Below are positions 23,601 through 38,600 of a stretch of 64,000 bases of DNA, in pieces. The stretch is from assembly GCA_033964015.1 (NCBI GenBank), contig CM066924.1:7236251-7300250 (forward strand), written 5' to 3'. The notes beneath the pieces were generated by a model. That model was not told the origin of the DNA, did no database searches, and saw nothing but the letters and a program-made list of their open reading frames with translations. Position 1 is the stretch's first letter. Every line of letters begins with the position of its first letter. This DNA is from Scolanthus callimorphus. Taxonomy: Eukaryota; Cnidaria; Anthozoa; Actiniaria; Edwardsiidae. Both the position numbers and the translations under genes were made by a program.

Positions 23601-26600
23601 ATTACCTCTTTTGAGATCATGTGCACGTCCTGTAATCTGATTGGTTCATTCTCCAAAAATTGCAAGCCAAAAAATATATACCGTTTCCGGGAAACGTTGT
23701 CACCCAAAAGCCTATAAACTTGAAGCGCAAAGGATAATGGCGGCATAAACTGCTACTGTTTGATTTGAATTCAGACAGTTATCGCAACCACAGGTAAAAT
23801 CATTAATTTCAGCACATTTCTAAGCATGTTGTTTCTAATATTTTTTCAGAAATTGAAATAAATATTTACCCACACTCCCTTTTACCAGTGACAACGTATC
23901 CCGTAAACGGTATATATAGTCAAAGAAATGAGTCCTAACTGTGTTTTCTCCGCTTTGTAAACGGGAGTACGAGATTTGTTACATATTCACACATTTCTTA
24001 GTCATTAGTCACGCATACCTGACAAAGCATGCCGAGATATTTGAAACCAAGGAGGTAATGATATGTATACTCTTTCTTCCAGAGCGTGCTATCGACCCAT
24101 CTACCGTACCAGACAACCTGTTTGACGTGCTGTTCACATGCCAACACGCTAACGTGCCCTGGAGGGCCTTGCTAGCACACGCCGTCGCCCTCCACAGGGC
24201 AGTATTTGCTATACTAGCCGCCTGTTTTGAGGTATTGATTATTTTGTTCCTTTTCGTTTTTTTTTTTTTTTGGTTCTAACTCACCTTGCCGCCAAGTCAT
24301 AAAAAAAGAGACAAATGCTGTTAATCAACGGAAACATTCGACCGTTGGTTCTTAATTACTTAGGCGGAAAGTGAGGAAGAATTTAAATTCTATGACATTT
24401 TTAGTAGAAACCCACTTGCAAACTATCACGAATCCTGCAATCTAATTGGTTCCCCTACTCATCTTAAAAGCAGAATGTAGTAAGATCTACAGGAGTCTTT
24501 CCAAGTCTCCCAAAATCTGGGAGTGTCTGGGGGATATTCCTGGATTACCTATTATTCGATAAATTTTGAGAACTTGGATAATTGTCCTAAGGATATCCTT
24601 ATCAACCCTAGGGTGTGCTAGAATCTAGGAGTTCCTAGGAGTATCCAGGCTCCAAAAATACTGTGAAAGTTCACAGTTCGAATCCTAGGAGTTCCTGGAA
24701 GAATCTGGATATTCCTGCCAGGACTTGACCAGGGTTATCCTTTATCTTCCCAGGAGATCAGTTCTCTCGCAGTAATAGAATACGAGTTCCAGTTTTCTAT
24801 CAAACGATAGATTGCAGATTTCGTGATAATATGCAAGTGGGTTACTACTAATTAAAATTAGTCTACTAGTTTCAGGCGACGAGGCGTGCGGCTGTTGACG
24901 CAATGCGGTTCTAATAAATATTTGTGTCTCCTTGCACGTAGAAAGTTTTGGATATTTTTGTTATGGCAGGTTCTAAAATGTCTGTGCTTCTATAAGAAAG
25001 CCAAAACAAGTCATCTATGTGTGTCTTTTTTAATCCGCCATTTTTTAATGTGAGTTCTTGTGGACTTGTTTCAAGTCTAACGCGTCTGTCGTATGTTTAG
25101 GATGCGAAACCTTTAGACTGCTTGTGTGCATGGCTTCACTCGACTTTAAAACCAGACGTGCTGGAGCCGTTAATGGAGGGCTTTGCAGGTTGGTAACAAT
25201 GGGCTACATCATGCTAGATATCCATGATATCCATGGTATGGATCCATCTCTCATATGTTATTGAAAAACAAAACTACTTAAACTATACTATTTACTAGTC
25301 AGTTCCCGTGAAATAATTCACGAGCTTCAAGGAAACATTCATTGCGATGGACCGGCGCAAAGATCCATAAAATATTAAGAATGTAGTTTGAATGTATTTC
25401 ATGAAACGACTTCAGTTTTAAGAAGCAAGTAACTCACCTTTTCAGCGTTTTTCGCTTTTTTTATGCCGCGCACACTTGAATGACTTCCCAGCACGTCCGT
25501 GCGAAGAAACAAGGAGCTCAGTGAGCTCACGTTTTTGCTAAATATTGTCTAAAACAACAGCATTGTCCTAAAGTGAACTAACGAAACTTAAATTCCGGCC
25601 CCCGTAAAATGAAATGATCTAAATGTCAAGCTTTCATTCACGGAAAATATAGCTCTCTTTGTAAAGCAATGTCAAATATGGCGGACAGCGTGTACCTGCT
25701 TAATTTGCTGAGCTAATTCCGCGTGATGACACAGGAAGACCTCCACATATACTTTGCTAAAAATGTGAAGATCCCGACTGCTTTTCATTTCTTTAGTTTA
25801 AAAAAGAACTTGTTCGTCACTAAATGTCGGGCTATTTAATTCTTTTTTTTTTTAATCTATATTTCTTATCGAAGATGAGTTATGATCATTACGTCATGTC
25901 CTTGTTGCAGGTGTGCAGTGGAGACGCTGGACATCAGAAGATCTCTCCGCCATCATCACTCTTATCGTGTCTCACAAGGATCAATACGCCGCCACACTCG
26001 CCAAGCCTTCTACATCTTCGACCCGGTACGACCCGATGAATGAAATGATCCGCCATATTTCATCTGACCAGTGTCGCTGTAACCTGGCACGGTGTAACTG
26101 ATGTCACCTTATGTGACAAAGGGTGCTTTCCATAGAGATGCGATCGACGTTTCGGGAATTTCGGTTTGGGGACAAATTGTACATACCAACTCCTAATATA
26201 TAAGAATATTAGAATTTTTAGAAAGTTCCCTACAACCGTAGAAGTAGTCTCAAACGTGAACATTATTGGGCTGAACAGTTTTCCAAATTGGAAATTGAAG
26301 GATGGAGAATTTCTGAAGGATATCTATAATATATAGATTTAGCCACTGGCTAAAAGCGGAGCTCCCGGTTACATATACGAGACAAAAAGGTTGCCATTGT
26401 ACATGAATAGATAGCCTTGCACCGTTATACCACGTGACTAAGCACTGTTCACCCAGTGGTTGTCTAAGGTTCATCCCTCAACGATGTAAACCTTTTCACG
26501 TTTGATGACGTCATCAATAAGGTCACACCACGTGACCATGCAGTTGCACCCCCTTGCCACTTAGACAACTTCACCCAAGTTTCGATGTCTGAGATGCATC

Positions 26601-29600
26601 CCTTCTTGAGATATATCATTTTTCTCCTATGATGACGTCATCGATGACGTCATACCAGTCATACCACGTGACCATGCAGTTGCACCTCCCTTGCCACTTA
26701 GATAACTTCGCCCAAGTTTGGTTGTCTGAGGTTCATCCCTTCTTGAGATATATCATTTTTCTCCTATGATGACGTCATCGATGACGTCATACCACGTGAC
26801 CATGCAGTTGCGCCCTCCTTGCCACTTAGATAACTTCACCCAAGTTTGGTTGTCTGAGGTCCATCCCTTCTGAGATATATCACTTTATTCCTATGATGAC
26901 GTCATCGATGACGTCATACCGCGTGACCATGCAGTTACGCCCCCCTTGCCACTTAGATAACTTCACCCAAGTTTGGTTGTCTGAGGTTCATCCCTTCCCG
27001 AGATTTGTTAATTTTCTTAGTATACCACAGGGTTCCCATGAGTTTCCGCGTACGGCGGACGGACGGACGTACGCTATACCTTTTATTCAGAAAGAAACAA
27101 AAAAATTCATATCTCAAGAATTGAACCACCTATGGCAACCAAACTTGGACACATTCATCTTTTGGCGATACCTTTCTAACGCCCTAGTCATTTGACTAGG
27201 CGCCGTCAATAAAGTGAGCAGAATGAGCGAGAGAGCCCGTGACGTTTGAAAATCAACTCCATACCTATGCCTGGACGTTATTTCCTTAGGTATGGTGCTC
27301 CGCTTGCGCGGGCCTTCGGCGCAGGAGCTCCGCTATAATGCAAATTTCTGTTCCATTTACTTTCTTACACTAAGCTGAATTATAATTTATGATTCTGGGT
27401 TGTTTAATTACTCATTGAATTACTCATTGAACCATTTTGTTCAAAGAACCGTGACACAGCCCCTTCAACTTCAATTCCATTGGCTGCCATTGGTAGCTTG
27501 TTTATTCCGTAATTCCGGTTCATGTTTAGCCGTTGTACGTTAGATTTATTACTGATGTACTTGTATTATTCACTTTGAATCCAGAAAAGCCCCCTCCTTC
27601 ATTTCGTTCGTTTCCACGAGTCCTTTGTGGTCCACATGGATTTCGAGACGTGCTTTGCTGAGCTGGACCTGTTCAAAAAGTCTTACCATAAGGTTAGCAA
27701 GGATGATGCTACAAAAGTTCAGATCGATAATGAAACTTGTCAAGCGCGGTCTTGATTTTGCTCTGGCCTTAGCATTCCTGTTGTTATTGTTTTTTCTAGT
27801 CCTCTTGCAACGCTATGTACAGAAACTAAATAGAGCAGATTTCGTATGACTGTGAAAAGTACCGCCACAAAGTTGTTCCGCCCCGCGAACGTGACCGTGC
27901 CGCGACTACGCGATTTCATTGGCGATTTCATTCCATCTACGGCAGGCCAGGTTCCGTACCGCCACCGCGACGCGGCACTTTTCACAGTCATACGAAATCT
28001 GCTCTAACAAAATAATAATTACTATAATTACTATATGTGGCTCTTCTGCAATTCGTGCGGGACCTGCGATTTTACCTATTTTCCCGAGAAGACGTAAAGG
28101 CCTAACCACCTGCAGATGTTGAACAAGGGCAGCACCTCAATTATTTAGAAAAGACCTGGCCGAGATTTGAATCCCCAACCTCCCACGAAACAGCCCGGCG
28201 CTCTACCCTGAGCTAACTGGTTGACGGGACTACCTCTCAATGTCAGTCAACAAGTCGTTAAGAAATCCGAAATGTTTATTTTATTTTAATTTCCATTGCA
28301 GTTGTTGTCGCTAAAGTCAAGCGGCACTAGTACCGAGGCCTCTCTCGGCATCGTTAGTGATGTCCTCTGGGTGGAAAGTATAACTAGCGAGGTTACTCAG
28401 CAGATGTTACGTCAGAGCGTGACGTCATATGCGCAGGCGCACTTGTTAAATCTTCTGGCGAAAACCATGTTTGGACGGAACTTCACCTGCTATGGTATGC
28501 GTGCCTGGTGACCAGGGCAGACGACTGCAACGAGAGACTGCTTGCTTGACCGCAATTCTTGGTTTGCATGTGACGTCACTGGCGGACATGTTGGTGGAAA
28601 AGAACAAAAGAAAGTTCATTTGTTCTCCTTGTTTTAACCACTAGAGCAGATTTCGTATGACTGTGAAAAGTACCGCGAAAGAATTGTACCGCGCCGCGAA
28701 CGTGCCGCGACTACGCGATTTCGTTCGGTATCTACAGCAGGCCAGGTTTCGTACCGCCACCGCGACAGTACCGCGCCGTGTCACGGTACTTTTCACAGTC
28801 ATACGAAATCTGCTCTAACATGGCCGCGCGCTTTTGTGATTTTATTCCCAAAGGAATGGTTGCAAACCATCAATAATAGTCATCAAGTGTCGTCTACGAA
28901 TTCAAAGTAGAATCCTATGATATCTCTTTTTGTGTAAATTGAGAACGAGATATCATAGGATTCAAGTATATTCAAAGCGTTCAGTCGGTAGATTCCGCCG
29001 AAAATAGCACTCAATAAGGTGATATCGCCCTCGTCGCTGCGCGACTCGTGCGATATCGCTTTTTTCGTGCTATTTTCTTAGCGGAATCTAGCCTCCTGAA
29101 GCTTTGAAAAATCCTATAATATTGACCCACACCATGCACTCTGTGGGTAGACCTTGCCATAATTGAAATTACATATTGGACATACTACAAATGCACCAAC
29201 CACAAATGGAATGGAGCATGTAAATTCGCATGTGCCTAGGATAGTGCTCCTCTGCTGTTCTGTTTTGTTTTTTCTTTTCTGTCTGTTATGTTCTGTTTTG
29301 CTCTGCTCTGTCCTATTGTTCTGTTCTGTCCTATTGTTCTGTTCTGGTTTTTTTTTCTGTTCTGTGTTTTGCTTTGTTTCTCTTGTGTCTCTTTGGAGAT
29401 CAAATTGCAAAGTACCAAAAGACCCCCAGCTTTTCTAAGAATGAAATAACCAGTACTTCCATATATAGTTTGGGTTTCGCGTATGAAAGGAATCCAGTTT
29501 GTTTTATTTCATTTCTTCACACTTTGGCAGCTTGGATCTGTATGGAAGAGTTTTTGTTGTGTTCCCTCCCTCCCGGGCTCAGTGTGAGTCAGGTGCCGGG

Positions 29601-32600
29601 ATTGTCTCCCGTGTCTTTTGTTTGTCATTAGAACCTCCCTATTGCTGCTACTGACTGCTTCATAGCACGCCAACCCCCATCCTAATATTGACCAGTTAAT
29701 ATCAACCTGTCAAAATAACATCAGGGTTATTATTTATTTTACAGTTCCACGGTATTACGTCCTGCACCAGATTTGCAAGATCACTCGAGAGACCGATGTT
29801 GTCGTAGATTTCGCCGCGTTACTGAGGGAAGACAGCAAAGAAGCCGAGAATGAGCATCACCGAGTACTACAGGCGTTACTCGATCATAATCACTTTACAG
29901 AGGCCCGCGAGTACGCCAAGCTGCTAAACATAGCACCGGATCATATTACATTAAGTGAGGTATGGCAAAACTGTTGTAATTGAGAGACATCACACTAGTG
30001 GCGTAGCTACCAATATGATATGGTCTGAATATCAATAAAGGGTGACAAATTTAACATAGCTAGAAAACTTTGAACTCGATATATTGTATTGTAAGCGCGT
30101 GATGCGAAATTCAATTTACAGAAAATGTATGGAGTAATGAGTACTTTGGACTCCTGTTATTGATGTATAATTTTAAGAACCACAATTAGTCTTGAAAACA
30201 TGTAGAAAACAAGTCAGTGATGAAATAATATCCTGCAAACGGTAATAAACTAGTTCTGAGGGATTTGTATTATAGTTTAAAGGCTTTTCAAAAATGCCTG
30301 AGTTACTGGAGGGCAAAAAGCTCATTAGGCCATACATTTTCTGCAAGTCAAACTTCGCGCCGCACGCTTGTTTTACATGATGTCGAGCTGAGATTTTCTA
30401 CTAATATTCCATTTGTCACCCTTTATTGATATTCAGAACCGATCCTTTTGCAGCATCGTTGGAATGCCTGATTCTGGTGATGCTTATGCGAATTAGTCAA
30501 ACGTAAACAATGGAACTCGCAAAGTGCGCAACTGCGTACTAAAAGTTTCACTTTGTTATATTTTTTCTGACGTTTTTCCGATGATCTCCAGCGGCGTAGC
30601 CAGGAATTTCTAAAGGGGGGGGGGGGGAGGTGCCGGATAGTGAAAACATGATACGAAATGCTCAAATTTGCTCCAGCAAATACAGTAAATTTATGGGAAA
30701 ATTTCGAGATTGAAAACTTTGCAGTTTGTCAAAATGTAGTGATCAAAATGTGGTTGTACAAGGCCCCTGTATAGGGTTTCCAGAGAGCTCTTTGGTAGGA
30801 TTGGTTTTAGACGTCGTGTCTGGTACGCACGCGCGCCCAAATGGCGGGAATAAAGGCGGTAACATCAGACAATGAAAAACGTTCCACGGACAGAAACATC
30901 GGAAAATTAATACTATGCATTATGTTGAAGTCTGCAAAATAAACAACAACAACAAACAACAACAACAAATGTATTAAGAATCAAGAAGAAAATTACATAA
31001 AAATCTTTCGAATATTTCAGGTTACGTTTTGTTTTATCTCCTTGCTAGGTTCTGCACGAGAGATCTTGTATTGAGAACTCAGTATTGTGGGAGATCAACC
31101 AGGGTCGGCTTGCCTTCTGGCACAAGGCTGATCGCTGCTTTGTTAACAACCGGTGTGAGCCGCATGTGGCGGGAACCTTCTTCGAGGTGCGTCCTTTGTT
31201 CCAAGTGTTTGGCAAAAATCAGAATGTTAGTTATTATACGCCCCGGCCGATAATCCTCTATTGAGGGGTGGCTGTAACGGAAAATAAATAATAAAATTCG
31301 ATCCATTTTGAAATCACGTGCGTGTGCTGTAATCTGATTGAGTTGTAGTAGTGAGATTTCTTCCCTAAATCGCACGATTTTTTGTCGAAAGTCGTGCAGT
31401 TATGGGAAAAATCACCTTCAAACATAATTGCTTATTTCGCAAAATTAGATTTACATTGGCTTTGGAAGTGGTAATTGAACCTCCTGCCTTTGGTCCGAAA
31501 TCATACATTTCCTAATTGACATTCGCGCGAAAAATGTTGTTATGGAGTCATAGAGGAAAATAATGCGCTAGGCGTTGTATTTCTCTACCTACCTAAATGC
31601 ACTTAATTTATATCAACGTTGTCTTTCTAATGCCAATGTGCAAACTGTAGGTTTGGCGCCCTTTTTTATATAAACCGATCCACCGTTCGATTTCTGGTGC
31701 GCTATACCTATGCCTTGAAACTATTCTTACATCGGGGGAGCATGGTTGTTTTTTATCTATATAAGTTCACTCGTGTTAGTACAAATATGTTTCGCGCTAT
31801 TAATAGTGAATGCACTTATTGAGAGTATTTGTGTCTTGCAGAGCCAAGCGGATGACCCAGAGTTGTCGTACACTGAGAAATCCAGGCTGCTATCCATGGC
31901 ACTGAACTGGTATTCCAAGAAACCGGTCAAGGAGGAGAGCACAGGGATCCTGTCAGCTGAGAGGAGAGATGAACTTGAGCGAAAGATTTGGTTGTTTTGT
32001 ATCAAGGCCGAGATCGAGAAAACAAAGAGGTATGGCAACAGTTTCATAAATTTCGTGGACAAGTATTATTTCTATGATATTTGCGGGTAGCCTCAAACAC
32101 CTAACCGAATACACCACATGGGATGGAGTCCAGGTTTTATTATGTGTTTCTGGCTGCTTTTTTTAAGGTATGGGTTCATGAAAATGAGTGTCCCGGCGAG
32201 AAACACCCGAATTTTCACACTTTTTTGGCATTCTATGTATCTACCAATCAGCGACCCCTCAGGAGAGGATAGCCCCTTCACTTTAAGGCGTTTCTACCTA
32301 CAAGTAATCTAATTATACCTTTAAGAAGATGTTTTTAAAAAACGGTGTCAGAGATTTTTCTTGTTTCCTATATTTATGGAAATATCAAGTGACGTTGAAA
32401 ATTCGATTTCTTGCATAATCCTGATACCAAAATTGGCATTAAAATGATTGAAAAGGAAAATAAACAATCCCTAAACACGAAGGGGGAGAAGCGTTTTTTA
32501 GAAAAAACCGGTACTTTTGTTTGAAGCCAAGTAACGATCTATTGAAGTGAATGTCACTGTAAATATACTATTTCATATACATTCTTTAACCATTAAAACT

Positions 32601-35600
32601 AAAATGGTCCTCGTAGCGTGAATTTTGAGACGATACGAAATTTCTCCTCACTTTCGTGAACACCCACACCCCATTATGTTATGTTTTTTGTCATCAGGCT
32701 CGGTTCGCACGCTCTATAAGTCACCTAGAGTTTCTACCTGATTCGTCGGAGTGGACTTTGGACTTACCCAGGGAACAACGCGGAAGTAGTTTCATGGAAG
32801 CACACTCAGAAGTGAAGTGTGAGCTCTTGCAACCGGAAGTCATGGAGGGGGTCACTGACATGTCAAATCTGCTGACCACAGACGAGGTGATTTCATGTAG
32901 CGAGTAGTGAAATTTTAATGTAAATGTATAGTGACCGACTTTCCATACTTGCAGCCCGTAAGTTGAATTATGCTGGATCTCACGGCGCCAATGGCTGCCG
33001 GGCGGTCGTAAGCACAGACACTGAGGATGGTCAATCCAGCGTCCTAGTGGTTCTTTAACGTCCCTCTGGTTCAAGTTAACGTAGTGCATGTGAGAGACGG
33101 GACGTCCTTATCCGAGAAGACGCCAAGATCTAACCGTTTGCAGGTGTTAGAGCTAAGGCAGTACCTTCTCCTCCTAGAAAAAGACCCTGGGTGTTGGTCC
33201 ACAATAGCCCGACGCTCTACCACTAAGCTAACCGCTAACGATAACCAGTGCTTCAAGAGAAAATGATATAAGAGAATCCATCGCGCGTATTCATGTCCAG
33301 GCCTATGAAAGTCGACAATAAGAATCTATTTTTAGAAACCGGAAGTTGGCAGTTCTCAACGAGTGCTGTCACGGTGTCACGCATCGCCTTCAACAATTTG
33401 CCGCCTTGTGGGCGCTGCTCCTCCGATTTTTCATTGATAATGCAGTTCTTGGCATCGCTGAGCCATTTAGTCCTTTACCGAGTTCTTTGGCTGTTGTTTT
33501 TCTGGTTTTTGTCAAGGTTTTAGTCCTGACTAAATGCATTCATTCAAAAGAAAAGTAACTGCTCACAGAAGCACTTTGCTGAGTAAGAAAAAAGAAGTTC
33601 TAGAACTGTGCTTTTCTGTGGTTTTGTCGGTTTGTGTTGCCTGAAATATCTCCATCCATAGAAGGACACTTCTACAGTGTTTCACCAAACTTTGGAAAGA
33701 AAAACGGAAGACAGTTGGAGCTATAGACTTCTTCAAGAGGAGACCAGAAGAATACAAAACATTGCCCGCAGAAGTCGTTCCTGAGAAAAAAACTTTACGA
33801 GACTGAACACATACTCTATCGTTGGCGTTCTCAAACACGAGAAACTGATGGGAAAAGCTCACCTTATTCCTCAAAGAGAACTTCCTTGGAATAAGCTTAA
33901 CTACTTATAGTCTTTTAATGATAAACATTCTGCAGTGGATACGGACTCCGGAAGAGCAAGTAAGCGTTTTCGTGTGTTGTCTTCTTTCTCTCTTCTCTGT
34001 CACTTCTATATTTCTTTGACGTTTGTTCGGCAGCGCCCTTTTTTGAAGCTACTTCACATGACTGAAGTTCACTTTGAATATATAGTTTTAGACCTATCAA
34101 ATGTCTGTAATACCTTGCCTTTTATGTGCTTATTATCTTCATTTTTGTTAAAATCAAAGCGGGGCGCAAGATCTTCGTTTTCCGCTTGATCATTCTGTAT
34201 CCAAGGCGAACGTTGAATAGACAAAAACATTCATTTGATTGAAAAATAAATCACTTCTCCTTCTTTTAATGAGCTAGGGCTAGAAACATATCCCGCATTC
34301 ACATGACTTCTAAATCTAGTTATATAAGAATTGTGCTTGAAAGCCTAAAATAATAATAAAAATCGTCGCTTGTTATAGCTGAAGTTGTCTATTTATCGAC
34401 TTTGCCGTTTGATCTTACTTGAGTTCAGTTTTGTTTTGAGCTGTGGAAAACTCGGTTGGTTTCGGAAAAACTGCAACCAGCTTTTGTAAGCTATGATTTG
34501 TACCACAATAATAAATAAGCCTATCAAATTTTACATTAAAAATGGTTTTGTATGTCAAGATTAGCTCTTTCATTGTAGTTTGGCACAAAAATCCTCTCTG
34601 AAAAATTTCCCGCGTTGGCCTTGAGTGACGCATGACGTCATGATTCGTGACCGGAAGTGGCTCGAAATCTATTTTTAGATTCTTATTGTCGACTTTCATA
34701 GGGCACGGGGATATGTTCTCTATATCATTTTCTCTTGCAGTGCTTCTAACATCTTAAGGGCGACTTTTGAGAAAACCGATGCATCCTCTGTTCTTCTTTT
34801 AAACACATATTTGTGTTACCGCCAAGCGATTCCAAAGTGATTTTGCAATTGAGCGTAAAAACTTTTCCGTCTCCTCGGGAAATACTGCAAACTGGATTTG
34901 ACTTGTACGATGATCAAACCTAGTTTTTGATTCCCAAAAGTGCGAAAATTCCACCCTAGTCCCTGGCGTTCTGGGTGGGCTTCCTGTGTTCGGAGATTAA
35001 CCGTGAGGATGCGTGAACACTGGACCGAGCTCACCCGCAGAACGCTTAGTGAATTTCGCCAAAATCTACCCGAATTGGCGAAAACCTACCCCGTCTCAAA
35101 TCCACTTCGAAACGTCGAAAATTAACATCTGGGTGGGCTTCCTGTGCTCGGAGATTAACCGTGAGGATGCGCGAGCACTGGGCCGAGCTCACCCGCAGAA
35201 CGCTTAGTGAAATTCGCCAAAATCTACCCGAATTGGCGAAAACCTACCCCGCCTCAAATCCACTTCGAAACGTCGAAAATTAACATCTTTTTAACTAAGC
35301 GAACCAAGATGTTCCTTAAAAGCAAAACAAGCATCTTTAAATTGGCGTGGCATCCGCCATCTTGGATTTGGTGAATTTCACTAGGCGTTCGGGGAGAGGG
35401 TCTCCTGTGACGTCATGTCACACATGTCTTACCAACCACAGGAAGCCCACCCAGAACGCCAGGGAGTAGTCTGCGAAAATTCGGGTATTTCTCTCTGGAC
35501 CTGATCATAGTTTATAGAGGAGAATGGTTAGGAAATCTGACACCCTGTTATTGTACTATCTCTTTGTTCGCTTTTTCATAGGAATCCTTTTGTTTGTGCA

Positions 35601-38600
35601 GGGTCACGGTACATAAGTACCAAATTCAGCCAGTAAGTTCAGTGTACAACCAGACATGCATATTAGATTAGCATGAAACAAAAGGTTGTGCAGGGTCAAT
35701 ATCACGTGATAGCCCCTCTCAACATCCAGCCCACGCTATTGTGTTGACCCTTTGAAGTTTGCCGGCTTCCTAACCATTCCACTCCATTAACTGATGACCT
35801 GATTGACAAGCAATCGTTTGCGCGCCGTGAGGTGAAATCAGCTGGTACTGATTGTTCTTTTTGTTGCCAGGAGCTGCAAGCGCTTGAAAGAGTCATCTGT
35901 CAACTATTGGAGAAGTGTCACGTCACCCAGTGTCGCTGTCTGGCCGCCCAGTTTGGGCACGGCTGCCAAGACTTGGACATAGTTGTGGTAGGTGCTCTAG
36001 TCGACATGATGTTTTTTTATTTCAAATAATGAAATGTGTGTATTTATATAGCGCTGTTCCATAGGCTCTAAGCACTTTACAAAATTGCGAGAACTTGCAA
36101 TGCGCCCACATTGAAAATAATAAATTACAGCGGCACTATCAAAATCAAGCGAGCGGATTGGCTAATTTAGGTAAGAATCCTATGATATCTCTTTTTTGTG
36201 TAAATTGATGACGAGATGTCATAGGATTCAAGTCTATTCAAAGCGTTCAGTCGGTAGATTCCGCCGAAAATACGAAATAGCACTCAAAAAGGCGATATCG
36301 CCCTCGTCGCTGCGCGACTCATGCGATATCGCTTTTTTCGTGCTATTTTCTTAGCGGAATCTAGCCTCCTGAAGCTTTGAATAATCCTATAGTATCGCGA
36401 TTCACCCTGCCACTCTGTGTTGTTGTGAGCCGTCAATATATTCAACTTTTTTCGCACGAATTTATGTTTCATTTCATTGTCAATAGTTAAAAATAACGTT
36501 TAGCTATATTTCTAGCAATATCTTATGGCAGAAAGAGATTTTTTCGCCGAAAAAGATGGAAAATGCTCGAGCTCGTGCGAAAAAGCCCTCTTGTGATTGC
36601 GTGAGAGCACGCGTAAATGTAATGAGAATTGAAATTTCAATCGACAATAAATAACACTATTTCTTGCCATTTCCTCCAGAAAGTCTTCAAGAATCGCGAT
36701 ATAATATTAACGATTTTGAGACGGCAATTTCACAAAATATTACGGCGTTGGAAGAAAATATTTTCTCCCAACTAGCCGTCAATGTTTTGTGGAATTGCCG
36801 TCTCAAAATCGTAATTAGTATATAGTATTGCGTGATAAATTGCCAAAACATGTAGCAACTTGTCTCGCAACGTTGCGAAAAGTAAAGCTCGGTTCTACAT
36901 TTTCTACAACTCGCAACGCAGCAAAATATTACATTGCAAGGGATGTTACACGCGCGCTTTTCGCTGCAACTCGCAACGCAACAAATATTGCGTTGCGAGT
37001 TGCAAGTATAATTGCCTCGTGTAACATGGCCTTAAGATTCGGACTGCAGCTTTTTGTACAGGTGCAGTTTACAATCATGAGTGAGGTTGTACTGTCACAT
37101 TGTAGTGAGCCTGTCACTGAGCAAGCCCAGCGGTTCATTCACGTCCACTCATGATAGCTTTGGTGTAATAGTGTGTTGAGATACGGGACCTCGGTTTACT
37201 GCCTCACCTCATCCGATTTATATTATTAAGTACCACGTGTTTTCTCGTCATTTTGCATTTTCATCGCAAAGCATTTTTCACCTCTTCTGCCATTTCTACA
37301 GTAATTTTCACTTCATTCCATTTGCACTTTATTTACCTTTTCACTGTCATTCACCTCATTTCCTAGCCAGCGTAGCTGGCCCTCGAGTGTTTTCGAGAAC
37401 GGTCTTCCGCGAATCTGTCTCGGAAAGCGACTCGCCTCTCGAAAACAACAGAGCCGGCTACGCAGGCTACTCATTTCCATTCATTTCATGTTCGCCTTCT
37501 TCACCTCTTTCCTTTAGCCTCTTATTCACCCATTATTCGATTTGCGCCTCTTATTCGCCACGCACTCCCTTTTTGCCTCTTAATCACCCATTATTCCCTT
37601 GCGCCTCTTAATCACCCATTATTCCCTTTGCGCCTCTTAATCACCTATTATTCCCTTTGCGCCTCTTAATCACCCATTATTCCCTTTGCGCCTCTTCAAT
37701 TCCCTTGCGCCTCTTACACCCATTATTCCCTTTGCGCCTCTTAATCACCTATTATTCCCTTTGCGCCTCTTAATCACCCATTTTTCCTTTGCGCCTCTTA
37801 ATCACCATTATTCCCTTGCGCCTCTTAATCACCCATTATTCCCTTTGCGCTTCTTAATCACCCATTATTCCCTTTGCGCCTCTTAATCACCCATTATTCC
37901 CTTGCGCCTCTTAATCAACCATTATTCCCTTTGCGCCTCTTAATCACCCATTATTCCCTTGCGCCTCTTAATCAACCATTATTCCCTTTGCGCTTCTTAA
38001 TCACCCATTATTCCCTTTGCGCCTCTTAATCACCCATTATTCCCTTGCGCCTCTTAATCAACCATTATTCCCTTTGCGCCTCTTAATCACCATTATTCCC
38101 TTTGCGCTTCTTAATCACCCATTATTCCCTTTGCGCCTCTTAATCACCCATTATTCCCTTTGCGCCTCTTAATCACCCATTATTCCCTTGCGCCTCTTAA
38201 TCAACCATTATTCCCTTGCGCCTCTTAATCAACCATTATTCCCTTTGCGCCTCTTAATCAACCATTATTCCCTTTGCGCTTCTTAATCACCCATTATTCC
38301 CTTTGCGCCTCTTAATCACCCATTATTCCCTTGCGCCTCTTAATCAACCATTATTCCCTTTGCGCCTCTTAATCACCCATTATTCCCTTTGCGCCTCTTA
38401 ATCACCCATTATTCCCTTGCGACTCTTAATCACCCATTATTCCCTTGCGCCTCTTAATCACCCACTATCCTATTTCCGCCTCTTGTTCAGTTGTTATTCC
38501 CTTTACACATCTTCATCCATTATCCCATCTTCGCCTCTTATCCACTTCTTTTTGCCTTTGTGCCTCTTACCTCACTAATAATTTTCTGCTCTTACTCTCA

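Noticed and set aside
26893..27195. 100-codon plus-strand open frame
   Set aside because: It runs through the CRE tandem unit and the tail of the mobile element, with no conservation of protein sequence between units.
37540..38470. CRISPR-like array
   Set aside because: Units are contiguous 27-29 bp repeats without spacers in a eukaryotic intron; it is a minisatellite.
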